The position numbers and the translations under genes are program-made. The notes under the pieces were generated by a model. It did no database searches and was not told where the DNA came from. It saw only the letters and a program-made list of their open reading frames with translations. From Algoriphagus chordae (GTDB taxonomy: Bacteria; Bacteroidota; Bacteroidia; Cytophagales; Cyclobacteriaceae): a stretch of DNA of 64,000 nt. This document shows, piece by piece, positions 54,346 to 63,498 of this stretch (its first letter is position 1; each line of letters starts with the position of its first letter). The stretch is from assembly GCF_003254055.1 (NCBI RefSeq), contig NZ_QKZT01000001.1:372001-436000 (forward strand), in the 5' to 3' direction.

Positions 54346-54384
54346 AACTTAATCTTTTTGACTTCAGAATTAAGATTTCTGATT

Positions 54385-56907
54385 TTAAACTTCCAATCCT
54401 TTATCCCGCATCTTTTTGAATTCATCGAATCTCCTGAAGATTGCCACTGTAAATCCTGCTAGCATAATGATGGTTCCTATCCAAAGTATGTTGATATAAG
54501 GCTTCACGATCGCTTTCATAACGACATAGTCCTTTTGGTATTGATTTGCTTTAAAGACAAATTTGTTGTCCTCTGGCAAAATGTTTTCCAAGCTGATTTT
54601 AATTCCCAACTCATTATCGATGACTGGTAATTTCCCTACTTGATTGTTGCGAATAATGAAGGTAGGTTGAAGCATTTTCTCCACATCATAATCAAGGATT
54701 CTAAGATTGGCTCTTACTGCTACATCACCTTCTTGTAGCACATAGCCGTCAAGTTCCGTGAGTACATCTGCTCCATCGAAGTAAGTCACATAATCTGCCA
54801 CATGGAACTGCTCACCTGGTGTCACCTCATATAATTCATCTTCTTTCCAATCAGGATCTTCAGGATCATTCATGGCTGCTACGTAGGTGTATAGATCCTT
54901 GTCGATAAAGATTCGTGAGGCTGGAGAAGAAATCAATCCGCCCATACCCTCATTGAACTGGGACATTGGGCTCAGAGAGAATTTTAGCACTTCATTTTGA
55001 TAATATTCGATCTGGAAATAATCATTCTCTTCCAGTACGATATCTACTTTATCGCCTTTTTTGAAGTAATCTTTATAATCCTCCAATGCGATAGCCTCAT
55101 TGACTTTACCTGTAGATTGTAAGATCTTAGCAGGTACATTCTCAGAAATACCTTTGACCTTCTTCTGACGTCCACGGTAGATCACCGTGTAATCTTTCAT
55201 CTGTGTAGGCTTATTGATCCAAAGCAACACATGCTCTTTGTTCAGCTCATCTTCCCAGCTATTGCTGTAGGTCAAGCCAGACATATTGATAGAAATGGTG
55301 TCAGAATATCCTGAGCTGAACATAATTCCTATTAGAATCATACCCAAGCCAATATGTGCCAAAGAACCACCTGCAAGTTTGAAGGAAGACTTTTTGAGGA
55401 TTTTGATCAATATCACTGAGTTGGCAGTGATCGTAAATGTGCCTGCAAGAATTACGATAATGTATTGCCAATCATATACTTTGGCCAGGACAATTATCGC
55501 AGCCGAAAGTAAGACTGAAATAATATAAGGAGTCAAAAGCGCATCTTTCAAGGCCTTCTTGTCCATTTTCTGCCACCAGAAGAACTGTCCCACAGCAGTA
55601 AGCATCGCTAGCGCTACGGCAAACCAAAGTTGGAATTTGGTATAGAACTCCACCTGATCTGCTGGAGGAGCCATATTGGATATGCCTCCAAAACTTTCCA
55701 CCATTGCATTCCACGCTGGAATAGAAGTAGGAAGAATAACCTGAAATGCCATCAGTGATAGGGTAGTCGCACCGATAAACACCCAAAATTCACGGGAGTA
55801 AACAGAAGCTTCTTTTTCTGAGGTAGGAATATGTTTCCAGTTTATCACACAGAGCACTACAGCTACCACAAGGAAGAAAAGCATGTAGATCAGCAATTGG
55901 CCTGAAAGACCAAGATCAGTAAAGGAGTGAACTGAAGAGTCTCCAAGTACACCAGATCGAACTAGGAACGTGGCATAAAGTACCAAAAGGAAGGTCATGA
56001 TCACCAAGACCATTGAGGTCTTCAGTGCCGTAGCACTTTTCTTATAGGTAATCATCGTGTGGATAGAAGCCACTAAAATTAGCCAAGGGACATACACTGC
56101 GTTTTCTACAGGATCCCAGTTCCAATACCCGCCAAAGTTCAGCGTCACATAAGCCCAGTAAGCTCCCATAATGATTCCCATTCCTAGGATCATCGCGGAG
56201 AAAATCGCCCATGGCAAAGCTGGACGAATCCATTCAGTATATTTTTTGGTAACCAATCCACCCATCAAGAAGGCGAAAGGAACCAAGGTAGAAGCATATC
56301 CTAAGAACAAGGTAGGAGGGTGAATTACCATCCAGATATTTTGCAGAAGTGGATTCAAACCTGTGCCATCTTCAGGGACGAAATCAGGATTCATCTGGAA
56401 GATAGGTGCCTGAGTGGCATCTCTCAGTAGAATAAAAGGAGAACTACCTAATTTCAAATCGCCAATAACAACTCCCAAAATCATGGAAACCAAGAAAGCT
56501 TGAACGAGTGCAAACACAATCATTACGGGAGCTTCCCAGAACTTGTTGGTGAAGATCAGGATGCTGCCCAATACCACATTCCAAAAGATCCAAAGGATAA
56601 AAGCCCCCTCTTGACCTTCCCAAAAACTGGAAATCATGTAGTGAACTGGGAGGGCTTCTGAACTGTGAGAATACGCGTAATAGTATTCGAAGCGGTGATT
56701 GTAGATGATTTCAAAAAGTGACACTGCTATCATCACTGCTGATATGCCGTGTATTGTGAAGCTGATTCTACTGAATCTCTTCCAACTTGCCTTTTCTATT
56801 TCGTTTGCACGAAAATATTGAATGTATGCGTATGCGGTAGTCAGTGCACTGACGAAGGCCACTATGGTCATGAAGTGGCCAAGATTACCGATAAAGGTAT
56901 TGATCAT
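54385..56907 (-). CDS. ccmF: CcmF-like cytochrome c haem lyase subunit
   Basis: 840 residues. About 14 membrane helices with the WWD-type haem-handling motif NFGGYWNWDPVENA (about 254-267) and flanking conserved His residues (WMVIHPPTLFLGYAS near 192-206). A large soluble periplasmic region lies at about 555-805, followed by a last TM. It delivers haem to apocytochrome c with CcmE and CcmH. It is the last gene of the ccm group, 26 bp after ccmE. Confidence 0.92.
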   Translation of the reverse strand: MINTFIGNLGHFMTIVAFVSALTTAYAYIQYFRANEIEKASWKRFSRISFTIHGISAVMIAVSLFEIIYNHRFEYYYAYSHSSEALPVHYMISSFWEGQEGAFILWIFWNVVLGSILIFTNKFWEAPVMIVFALVQAFLVSMILGVVIGDLKLGSSPFILLRDATQAPIFQMNPDFVPEDGTGLNPLLQNIWMVIHPPTLFLGYASTLVPFAFLMGGLVTKKYTEWIRPALPWAIFSAMILGMGIIMGAYWAYVTLNFGGYWNWDPVENAVYVPWLILVASIHTMITYKKSATALKTSMVLVIMTFLLVLYATFLVRSGVLGDSSVHSFTDLGLSGQLLIYMLFFLVVAVVLCVINWKHIPTSEKEASVYSREFWVFIGATTLSLMAFQVILPTSIPAWNAMVESFGGISNMAPPADQVEFYTKFQLWFAVALAMLTAVGQFFWWQKMDKKALKDALLTPYIISVLLSAAIIVLAKVYDWQYIIVILAGTFTITANSVILIKILKKSSFKLAGGSLAHIGLGMILIGIMFSSGYSDTISINMSGLTYSNSWEDELNKEHVLLWINKPTQMKDYTVIYRGRQKKVKGISENVPAKILQSTGKVNEAIALEDYKDYFKKGDKVDIVLEENDYFQIEYYQNEVLKFSLSPMSQFNEGMGGLISSPASRIFIDKDLYTYVAAMNDPEDPDWKEDELYEVTPGEQFHVADYVTYFDGADVLTELDGYVLQEGDVAVRANLRILDYDVEKMLQPTFIIRNNQVGKLPVIDNELGIKISLENILPEDNKFVFKANQYQKDYVVMKAIVKPYINILWIGTIIMLAGFTVAIFRRFDEFKKMRDKGLEV

Positions 56908-56933
56908 GGATTTTTTATTCTAACTGCTCTACC

Positions 56934-57350
56934 TCACATACCTGCCGCCTGCACTTCAGTTTCCTGATATTTTGATGGGCATTTCATCAGTATTTTATCG
57001 GCAATAAATATTTCATCATTCTTATAAGAACCAATTACCACCACAGATTCTGATCTTGTAAAATCTGCTGGAACCGGCTCATTGTAAAACACTTCTTGCT
57101 CTACTCCTTCGTTGTCCACTAGCATAAAAGTGAAGGAAACTTTGTCTTCCCGTACCTTTAAGCCAGTTACTTCTCCACTAGCGTCCTTCTTTAGTTGTCC
57201 TACTACGTGGATAGCTTTATCTTCTCCACCTTGCTTCATTTCTTTAGCAGTGGTGAAAGTTTCGTAGCTACTTGCATCACCGATCGAAGTCATGATGATT
57301 ACGATCGCTATTGCTATGATTCCTAGTCCTAAGAGATGCCCTTTCTTCAT
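56934..57350 (-). CDS. ccmE: Haem chaperone CcmE, CxxxY variant
   Basis: 138 residues. N-terminal TM anchor (about 5-22), then an OB-fold domain. The haem-attachment site is Cys124-Pro-Ser-Lys-Tyr128 (KCPSKY), a CxxxY in place of the classical HxxxY of proteobacteria; this variant defines the so-called system I*-type CcmE found in archaea and some bacteria. The covalent haem link would go through Cys instead of His. Confidence 0.9.
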   Translation of the reverse strand: MKKGHLLGLGIIAIAIVIIMTSIGDASSYETFTTAKEMKQGGEDKAIHVVGQLKKDASGEVTGLKVREDKVSFTFMLVDNEGVEQEVFYNEPVPADFTRSESVVVIGSYKNDEIFIADKILMKCPSKYQETEVQAAGM

Positions 57351-57362
57351 AATTATTGAATT

Positions 57363-57605
57363 TTAGGAGTGAAGATTCTTTTCAAGTTTGCTGATCTTTC
57401 GATCGGTACTGATCAGATAGAAAAGGATTCCTACAAATATGATCAGGATAACTCCTACCAAGACGTAGATTTTGCCATTTGATCGCATCAGGTCTGCCAT
57501 TTCCACGGAGCTATTGCTATAGTCAGCATCAGTGACAGCGATTTTCTCTTGTGCCATAGCCGTAAGGCTGAAAATCAAAAGAACTATAGTTACTAATTTT
57601 TTCAT
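57363..57605 (-). CDS. CcmD-like small membrane protein
   Basis: 80 residues. A signal peptide or first TM (1-18, TAMAQ), then a membrane helix at about 46-66 and a charged tail DRKISKLEKNLHS. Position between ccmC (3 bp) and ccmE (12 bp) fits CcmD, which links CcmC/CcmE to the CcmAB transporter. It is longer than proteobacterial CcmD because of the signal peptide. Confidence 0.8.
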   Translation of the reverse strand: MKKLVTIVLLIFSLTAMAQEKIAVTDADYSNSSVEMADLMRSNGKIYVLVGVILIIFVGILFYLISTDRKISKLEKNLHS

Positions 57606-57608
57606 TGA

Positions 57609-58283
57609 TCAGGAATTAATCATTCTGTCTTCCATTGTCCTCTCCACCCTACGCATTCTGACGCGTACAGTTGCGATCCAACAGCCCAAAAGCGTCCATC
57701 CAATTATCGCTGGATAGAAAACTGCCCGTAGCTTGGAATCCAAGTCGTAGGCATTGAAACCCGGGTTGCCACCATTTCCAGGGTGCAAACTGTCTGTTAA
57801 TCTTGGTAATACGAAGATAAGTGGAATAAAAGCCGCGAATGCGAAAATGTTATAAATGGCTCCGATACGAGCTCTCTGCTGAGAGTCAGTCAGTGAATTT
57901 CTTAGAATTAAATAGGCAAAATACATCAATATACCTATGGCGGCTGCATTCTGCTTGGGATCACCACTCCAGTAATCTCCCCAGGTAAATTTTGCCCAAA
58001 GCATCCCGGTTACGATTCCCAAGACGCCAAATAGAATGGCTGAGTTAGTGTACTCAATGGCCATATCATCATGTCTGATGTCGTTGGTGCGAAGGTATTT
58101 GATGCTGTAGTAGACTGCTGCTACCAGCATCAGGATCATTCCGAACCACATGGTCACGTGAAAGTGTAGGGCACGGATGGTTTCGTTGAGGATAGGAAGT
58201 CTAGGTGCTTCCATCAGCAAGCCTGCGATAAGGGTGTACAGCAGCAGGGCGATTGCAAGAATTTTCCACCAGGATTGGCGCAT
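57609..58283 (-). CDS. ccmC: CcmC/CcsA-type haem handling protein
   Basis: 224 residues, six membrane helices. The WWD motif WGDYWSGDPKQNAA (about 108-121) binds haem in CcmC, with flanking His residues in LHFHVTMWFGM. It transfers haem to CcmE. It is the first ccm gene after a 2.1-kb plus-strand insert that separates it from ccmB; no strong promoter was identified directly upstream. Confidence 0.9.
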   Translation of the reverse strand: MRQSWWKILAIALLLYTLIAGLLMEAPRLPILNETIRALHFHVTMWFGMILMLVAAVYYSIKYLRTNDIRHDDMAIEYTNSAILFGVLGIVTGMLWAKFTWGDYWSGDPKQNAAAIGILMYFAYLILRNSLTDSQQRARIGAIYNIFAFAAFIPLIFVLPRLTDSLHPGNGGNPGFNAYDLDSKLRAVFYPAIIGWTLLGCWIATVRVRMRRVERTMEDRMINS

Positions 58284-58464
58284 AAGGAGCTTTTGCTAAT
58301 TCAAGTGCAAAAATAAGGCATAAGTTCCTGAAAACGGTGCTTTTTGTGAGTTCTTTTACCACGGAGGTCGCTGAGATTATCGCGGAGTTCGCTAATTAGG
58401 GAACATTTAAATTGATGATGGGAATTGCTGCTTTAGAAACACTTGTTTAAATACTCTTTAATAT

Positions 58465-58614
58465 GTGAAGGCTTCTGGTTTGCCTACGAAAAAGGCAACT
58501 GTAGAAGAGGGCTTGCGCTTAATACTTACCTTGAAAAAGCAGAAACGAATCAAGGAGTTTCGTGGTAAAATGGCATGGGAAGGTGATCTGGATAGAATGA
58601 GGACCGATTCATGA
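58465..58614 (+). pseudogene. N-terminally truncated VapB-type antitoxin
   Basis: The frame ending at 58614 reads KASGLPTKKATVEEGLRL then WEGDLDRMRTDS, the standard second half of VapB (PF09957-like) antitoxins. The expected start with the DNA-binding ribbon is missing: an in-frame TAA lies at 58459-58461, and the only start candidate is GTG at 58465, giving 49 residues. Other frames upstream contain fragments (FKYS, IDD) that may be the frameshifted beginning. The stop overlaps the VapC start by ATGA, the normal VapBC coupling. It is either a degraded antitoxin or a minimal one that keeps only the toxin-binding half. Confidence 0.7.
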
Positions 58615-59003
58615 TCCTCGTTGATTCTTCAGTTTGGATAGATTACTTCAATGGAAAAGTGAATGAACAAACTGATTTTTTGCATAAGTCACTTGGGACG
58701 GAAATTATCTGTACCGGGGACCTGATTATGACGGAAGTCCTTCAGGGTTTCACCGCTGACAAAAGCTTTAGAGAAGCAAAAGCTTTTTTTGAAGATTTAC
58801 ATTTCTTCCATCTAGGAGGAAAAGAAATAGCACTTACAAGCGCAGAGAATTTTAGATTATTAAGAAAAAAAGGAGTGACTGTGCGAAAAACTATTGATTC
58901 TGTCATCGCCACCTTTTGTATCAATAATGAAATTGATCTCTTGCACAATGACAAAGATTTTGAGCCTTATGTGACTCATCTTGGGTTGAAGTCGATTTTC
59001 TGA
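58611..59003 (+). CDS. VapC-type PIN-domain toxin
   Basis: 130 residues. PIN-domain ribonuclease with acidic residues in the usual places: Asp5 (LVDSSVWIDYF), Glu in MTEVLQGF, Asp in TIDSVIATFC and Asp in LLHNDKDFEP. All look intact, so the toxin may be active. It overlaps the truncated vapB by ATGA. Located within the segment that splits ccmB from ccmC. Confidence 0.9.
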   Translation: MILVDSSVWIDYFNGKVNEQTDFLHKSLGTEIICTGDLIMTEVLQGFTADKSFREAKAFFEDLHFFHLGGKEIALTSAENFRLLRKKGVTVRKTIDSVIATFCINNEIDLLHNDKDFEPYVTHLGLKSIF

Positions 59004-59067
59004 TCATGTTTTAGCCCAATTGTAGCGTTTTAAGAGAAAGCAACGTCATGTTGAAAAATTGATCGCT

Positions 59068-60363
59068 ATGAGAACTTTCTTTGTCAAAACCCAAACGTAT
59101 CCAAAGCTTTTAGTAAGCATGTCGATTCTTTTCGCATTTATCCTCTGCTTTAGCTGTATAACCGGCGAGGATGACGGTCCTTCAGGAAAGGTGGAGGCAA
59201 ATCTGAGAACGCTTTCTATGGATGAAAACAGCCTCTCGGAAGCAAATACCCAATTTGCAATCAATCTTTTTCAGCAAATTGCTACAAATGGGCAATCGGA
59301 AAATTTCTTTTTTAGCCCATATTCAGTTCACCAAGCATTGGCTATGGCGATGAACGGCAATGATGGGGAGGTTTTAGAAGAATTTATCCAAGTTTTGCAA
59401 ATGGAGGGCATGAATCTGGAAGAAGCAAATCAGGCCGTCAAAGATCTCACATCATTCTTGCTGGAAGTAGATCCAAAAGTAGAGTTAAACATTGCTAATG
59501 GGATATGGTATAAAGAAAAATATCAAGTACAGGTCCCGTTTAAGAATACTTCGCAGGAATACTTCAATGCGGAGATTGCTCCGCTTGATATGAAGGATCC
59601 AAATTCTGTTAACATCATCAATAACTGGATAGAAAAACAGACCAATAATCTAATAAAAGATATGTTGGACTTTATTCCGGAAAATGCTGTGATGTACTTA
59701 GTCAATGCAATTTACTTCAAGGGGGACTGGAGCTATAATTTTCCAAAAGACAATACCCGCAAAGAAAAATTCACAGTCCACAATGGTCAAGAAATCATGG
59801 TAGATATGATGGACATGGGTGAATCTGCGGGATTCAAATCTTTTGGAACTTCAGATTATACGTATTTGGAAATTCCTTATAGTACGGGGCAATATTCCAT
59901 GGGAATACTCATCAATGAAACCGGTGATCTTTCTCAACTTTCATCTCATTTCACGATGGAAAATTTAAATGAATGGCGAGCTAATTCCTGGGATGTCAAC
60001 TTGATTTTGAAAATGCCGAAATTTAAGATTGAATATAGAATTGATGACCTTTCGAATGATTTAAAAACGATGGGTTTGGTTAGACCATTTGATTATCATC
60101 AAGATAACTTTACGAAGTTATTCTCCAACCCAACCGACCCTTTGAAAATCAGTAGGGTGATTCATCAAGCGCTTATAGAAGTAGATGAAAAGGGCACAGA
60201 AGCAGCAGCCGCTACTATTGTTGAAGTTGTTGAATTGGTTAGTTTACCACCCAATAAAGACGCAGTGGTATTTACATTGGACAGACCTTTTATCTTCTTT
60301 ATCCAAGAAAAACACAGTGGTGCTATTTTGTTTATGGGGAAATTGGAGAATCCTAACCAATAG
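59068..60363 (+). CDS. Serpin-family lipoprotein (protease inhibitor)
   Basis: 431 residues from ATG 59068; a TTG three codons earlier is less likely. The lipoprotein signal ends ILCFSC, so it is tethered to the envelope. The serpin body is complete: FFFSPYSVHQALAMAMNG, VNAIYFKGDWS, and a reactive-centre hinge GTEAAAAT (376-383) that fits an inhibitory serpin. Counting eight residues from the hinge Thr places P1 at about Leu390, suggesting chymotrypsin- or elastase-like targets (inference). The closing DRPFIFFIQEKHSGAILFMG is canonical. Bacterial serpins are patchily distributed; this one lies within the ccmB-ccmC insert. Confidence 0.92.
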   Translation: MRTFFVKTQTYPKLLVSMSILFAFILCFSCITGEDDGPSGKVEANLRTLSMDENSLSEANTQFAINLFQQIATNGQSENFFFSPYSVHQALAMAMNGNDGEVLEEFIQVLQMEGMNLEEANQAVKDLTSFLLEVDPKVELNIANGIWYKEKYQVQVPFKNTSQEYFNAEIAPLDMKDPNSVNIINNWIEKQTNNLIKDMLDFIPENAVMYLVNAIYFKGDWSYNFPKDNTRKEKFTVHNGQEIMVDMMDMGESAGFKSFGTSDYTYLEIPYSTGQYSMGILINETGDLSQLSSHFTMENLNEWRANSWDVNLILKMPKFKIEYRIDDLSNDLKTMGLVRPFDYHQDNFTKLFSNPTDPLKISRVIHQALIEVDEKGTEAAAATIVEVVELVSLPPNKDAVVFTLDRPFIFFIQEKHSGAILFMGKLENPNQ

Positions 60364-60423
60364 AGAGATGGTAGATAATCTTCCAATTTTTCAATCTACC
60401 ATGTCGGACAATTTTTCCCAATC

Positions 60424-61092
60424 TCAAGACCTCCACAAATAAGGAAACAAAATATATCCTGTCACTGCAACAATCGCATTGATCGCTAAAAGTGAAAGTA
60501 GATAATCCATACTTACACTCCAATCCAACCCATCCATCGCATTTTTGGAAATACGGATAGCCATCAGTAAAATCGGAATGATAACAGGAAAGCTCAGAAT
60601 AGCCATTAGCGTCGCATTATTTCCTGCTTTGGAAGCTATGCCGCTGACCATAGTCAGGCTGGCTGAGAAGCCCATGGCTCCCAATACCAAATTCAGGATA
60701 AACAAACCTTGGTCTTGAATGGGGTTTCCCAAGATCACTGAAAAAACTCCATAGCCCAAAAGCGCTAGAATTAGAGTTAGCCCGGTGTTATAAATAATCT
60801 TGGAAAGAATAATCGCCTCAGGAGAAGCAATCATATAATAATAGAGTTGTCGGCCTTGATGCTCTTGCACAAAGCTTTTTGCAACGGCATTTACCGCTGA
60901 GAAAAGAATAATGATCCAATACAAGGCATTCCAAGTGGGAGTGGAAATGTTTCCTTGCTGAGCGCCAACACTCAAATAGGTAATAAAAACTGCAGATACC
61001 ACATAAAGCAAAATCCCATTCAGCGCGAATTTCTGTCGCCACTCCAGCGTGACTTCCTTACCTACCAGAACCGAGATTTCTTTCCACATCAC
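60424..61092 (-). CDS. ccmB: Haem exporter CcmB
   Basis: 222 residues, six membrane helices. Family features are KEVTLEWRQKFALNG near the start (4-27 region) and QGRQLYYYMIASPEAIILSK near 78-97 (two overlapping blocks). CcmB is the permease of the CcmAB transporter, which releases haem-loaded CcmE from CcmC. No ccmA is in the window. Here it is cut off from ccmC by the VapBC-serpin segment; in related genomes ccmB and ccmC are typically adjacent (general knowledge). Confidence 0.9.
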   Translation of the reverse strand: MMWKEISVLVGKEVTLEWRQKFALNGILLYVVSAVFITYLSVGAQQGNISTPTWNALYWIIILFSAVNAVAKSFVQEHQGRQLYYYMIASPEAIILSKIIYNTGLTLILALLGYGVFSVILGNPIQDQGLFILNLVLGAMGFSASLTMVSGIASKAGNNATLMAILSFPVIIPILLMAIRISKNAMDGLDWSVSMDYLLSLLAINAIVAVTGYILFPYLWRS

Positions 61093-61264
61093 CCAAAGGT
61101 AAGTCAGAAGTATGAAGTGAGAAATCTAAAATCGTGAAATTTCAGATTTTTCACTTTTGATTTCTGACTTTTGTTCCTGCCAAATTGACACCAAAACTGC
61201 TTTGGAACAACAGTTGCAATTCTGTGCCCGACAAACAAGTGTTTAACTAAACTAATTTATAGCC

Positions 61265-63151
61265 ATGCAGGAAAAAGGCACGATCTCGATCCATACCGAG
61301 AACATTTTCCCGATTATCAAGAAGTTTCTCTATTCTGATAACGAGATTTTTCTAAGAGAACTCGTTTCTAACGCAGTCGATGCGACACAAAAAATCAAGC
61401 GATTAGCGACATTAGGTCAGTACTCAGGTGAACTTGGTGACACTACGGTGGAAGTAAGTTTCGATGAGAAAAAGAAAACGATCACCATCTCTGACCATGG
61501 TCTTGGGATGACTGCTGAGGAGATTAAAAAGTACATCAACCAGGTGGCTTTCTCCGGAGCAGAGGAATTTGTGGAGAAATTCAAGGATGCTAAAGACGCC
61601 AATGAGATCATCGGTAAGTTCGGTCTAGGTTTCTATTCGGCATTTATGGTCGCTGACAAAGTAGAAATCAACACACTTTCTTACCAAGAAGGTGCAGAAG
61701 CTGCTAAGTGGACTTGCGACGGTTCTACTTCCTTCGAAATTTCCAAAGGAAAAAGAAAAGAGCGAGGAACAGATATCATACTTCATATCAACAAAGATTC
61801 TGAGGAATTCCTAGACAAGTTCAAACTTCAAGGGATCTTGGACAAATACGCGAAGTTCCTTCCTGTTCCGATCAAATTTGGTACAAAAACCGAATCTGTA
61901 GAAGATGGAGTGGATGACAAAGGCGAGAAAAAATGGAAGTCAGTAGAAGTTGATAATTTCATCAACACAACTGCTCCGATCTGGACGAAGTCTCCAAGCG
62001 AATTGACAGACGAAGACTACCTGAAGTTCTACAAAGAACTTTATCCAATGTCTGAAGATCCGCTTTTCTGGATTCATCTGAATGTGGATTATCCATTCAA
62101 CTTGACGGGAGTATTGTACTTCCCGAAAGTGAAAAACGAATTCGAACTTCAGAGAAATAAGATCAAACTATTCTCTCGTCAGGTATTCATTACAGACGAA
62201 GTGAAAGACATCGTTCCTGAGTTCTTGATGTTGCTTCATGGAGTAATTGACTCTCCGGACATTCCTCTCAACGTATCTAGAAGCTTCCTTCAGGCGGATT
62301 CTAACGTGAAGAAAATCAATTCTTACATCACCAAGAAAGTAGCGGATAAGCTTGCTGAGCTGTACAAAAAAGACAGAAAAGCATACGAGCAGAAATGGGG
62401 TGATATCGGACTATTCGTGAAATACGGAATGATCTCCGAGGACAAATTCTATGAGAAAGGAAAAGACTTCGCTTTGCTTAAGAATACCAATGGCGAGTTC
62501 TTCACTATCGAAGAATACCAGTCTAAAATAAAGCCAAATCAAACAGATAAAAATGATCAAGCGGTCATCTTGTATGCAACTGATTTGGACAAGCAGGATA
62601 GTTTCATCCAATCTGCTAATAAAAAAGACTACGATGTATTGGTGATGGATTCTCCGATTGACAGTCACTTTATCCAAAACTTGGAATCCAAGCTGGAGAA
62701 AACTCAGCTGAAGCGTGTGGATGCTGATGTGGCTGAGAAGTTGATCCAGAAGGATGAAACTTACGCCAACTTGCTAACTGAAGATCAGAGCAAGGAAGTG
62801 AAGGAGATCTTCGATAAAGCGATCAACAACAAGACTTACACGGTAGAAGTGGAAGGTTTAAGTCCTGAGGAACTTCCGGTGACGATCACTATGGAGGAAT
62901 TCATGCGCAGAATGAAAGAAATGGCTGCTACCGGTGGCGGAGGAATGGGCTTCTACGGTTCTCTTCCTGATGCTTACAAAGTAGCCATCAACGGAAATCA
63001 CCCTGCAGTGGATAAAGTTCTAAAAGCAGCAACTGAAGAAGAAAAGATCAAGATTGCTAAACAGTCATTTGATTTAGCACTACTATCCCAAGGCTTGCTA
63101 ACGGGTAAAGACTTGACTGCATTTGTAAGAAGAAGTGTGGAAATGCTTTAA
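61265..63151 (+). CDS. htpG: Molecular chaperone HtpG (Hsp90)
   Basis: 628 residues. GHKL ATPase N-domain: FLRELVSNAVDATQKI (about 29-44, catalytic Glu), SDHGLGM (ATP-binding Asp), GKFGLGFYSAF; middle domain with NVSRSFLQ; and a C-terminal dimerisation domain. Cytosolic ATP-dependent chaperone. Divergent from ccmB; a G-T-wobble terminator follows. Confidence 0.96.
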   Translation: MQEKGTISIHTENIFPIIKKFLYSDNEIFLRELVSNAVDATQKIKRLATLGQYSGELGDTTVEVSFDEKKKTITISDHGLGMTAEEIKKYINQVAFSGAEEFVEKFKDAKDANEIIGKFGLGFYSAFMVADKVEINTLSYQEGAEAAKWTCDGSTSFEISKGKRKERGTDIILHINKDSEEFLDKFKLQGILDKYAKFLPVPIKFGTKTESVEDGVDDKGEKKWKSVEVDNFINTTAPIWTKSPSELTDEDYLKFYKELYPMSEDPLFWIHLNVDYPFNLTGVLYFPKVKNEFELQRNKIKLFSRQVFITDEVKDIVPEFLMLLHGVIDSPDIPLNVSRSFLQADSNVKKINSYITKKVADKLAELYKKDRKAYEQKWGDIGLFVKYGMISEDKFYEKGKDFALLKNTNGEFFTIEEYQSKIKPNQTDKNDQAVILYATDLDKQDSFIQSANKKDYDVLVMDSPIDSHFIQNLESKLEKTQLKRVDADVAEKLIQKDETYANLLTEDQSKEVKEIFDKAINNKTYTVEVEGLSPEELPVTITMEEFMRRMKEMAATGGGGMGFYGSLPDAYKVAINGNHPAVDKVLKAATEEEKIKIAKQSFDLALLSQGLLTGKDLTAFVRRSVEML

Positions 63152-63158
63152 TAGCTTT

Positions 63159-63192
63159 AACCCTTGAGGTTTTTGAAACCTCGAGGGTTTTT
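63159..63192 (+). terminator. Terminator after htpG
   Basis: AACCCTTGAGGTTT (63159-63172) pairs with 63176-63189 with one G-T wobble around TTG, followed by a T-run. The remaining 63193-63498 stretch is AT-rich, includes a run of eight G at about 63421, and shows no gene. Confidence 0.85.
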
Positions 63193-63498
63193 GTAGGACT
63201 ATTAAAATCCCTAGCTCTTTCGCTGTGGATTTTTTGGTTTCCATATTTTCAAACCTAATTTTTCTTTGTTGATTACAAATATTTTGATTTTTGGTAATTA
63301 ATTGTATAATAGCAGGTTGTGAATTGTATTTTGTTATGAACTAAAAATATATTATCTGATTGTCAGTTTGTTAACTAAATTTTAAGAGAATTTTTAGAGT
63401 AAAATTTGGATTTATTATTTGGGGGGGGTATATTTAGTTCAAGTTCAAGACGCTGCAGACTTTTTGTACAATTAACAACTCTAAAATTTTTAAGAAAA

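Noticed and set aside
58284-60423. A complete transposon carrying vapBC and the serpin
   Set aside because: No transposase, integrase, terminal inverted repeats or target-site duplication could be identified.
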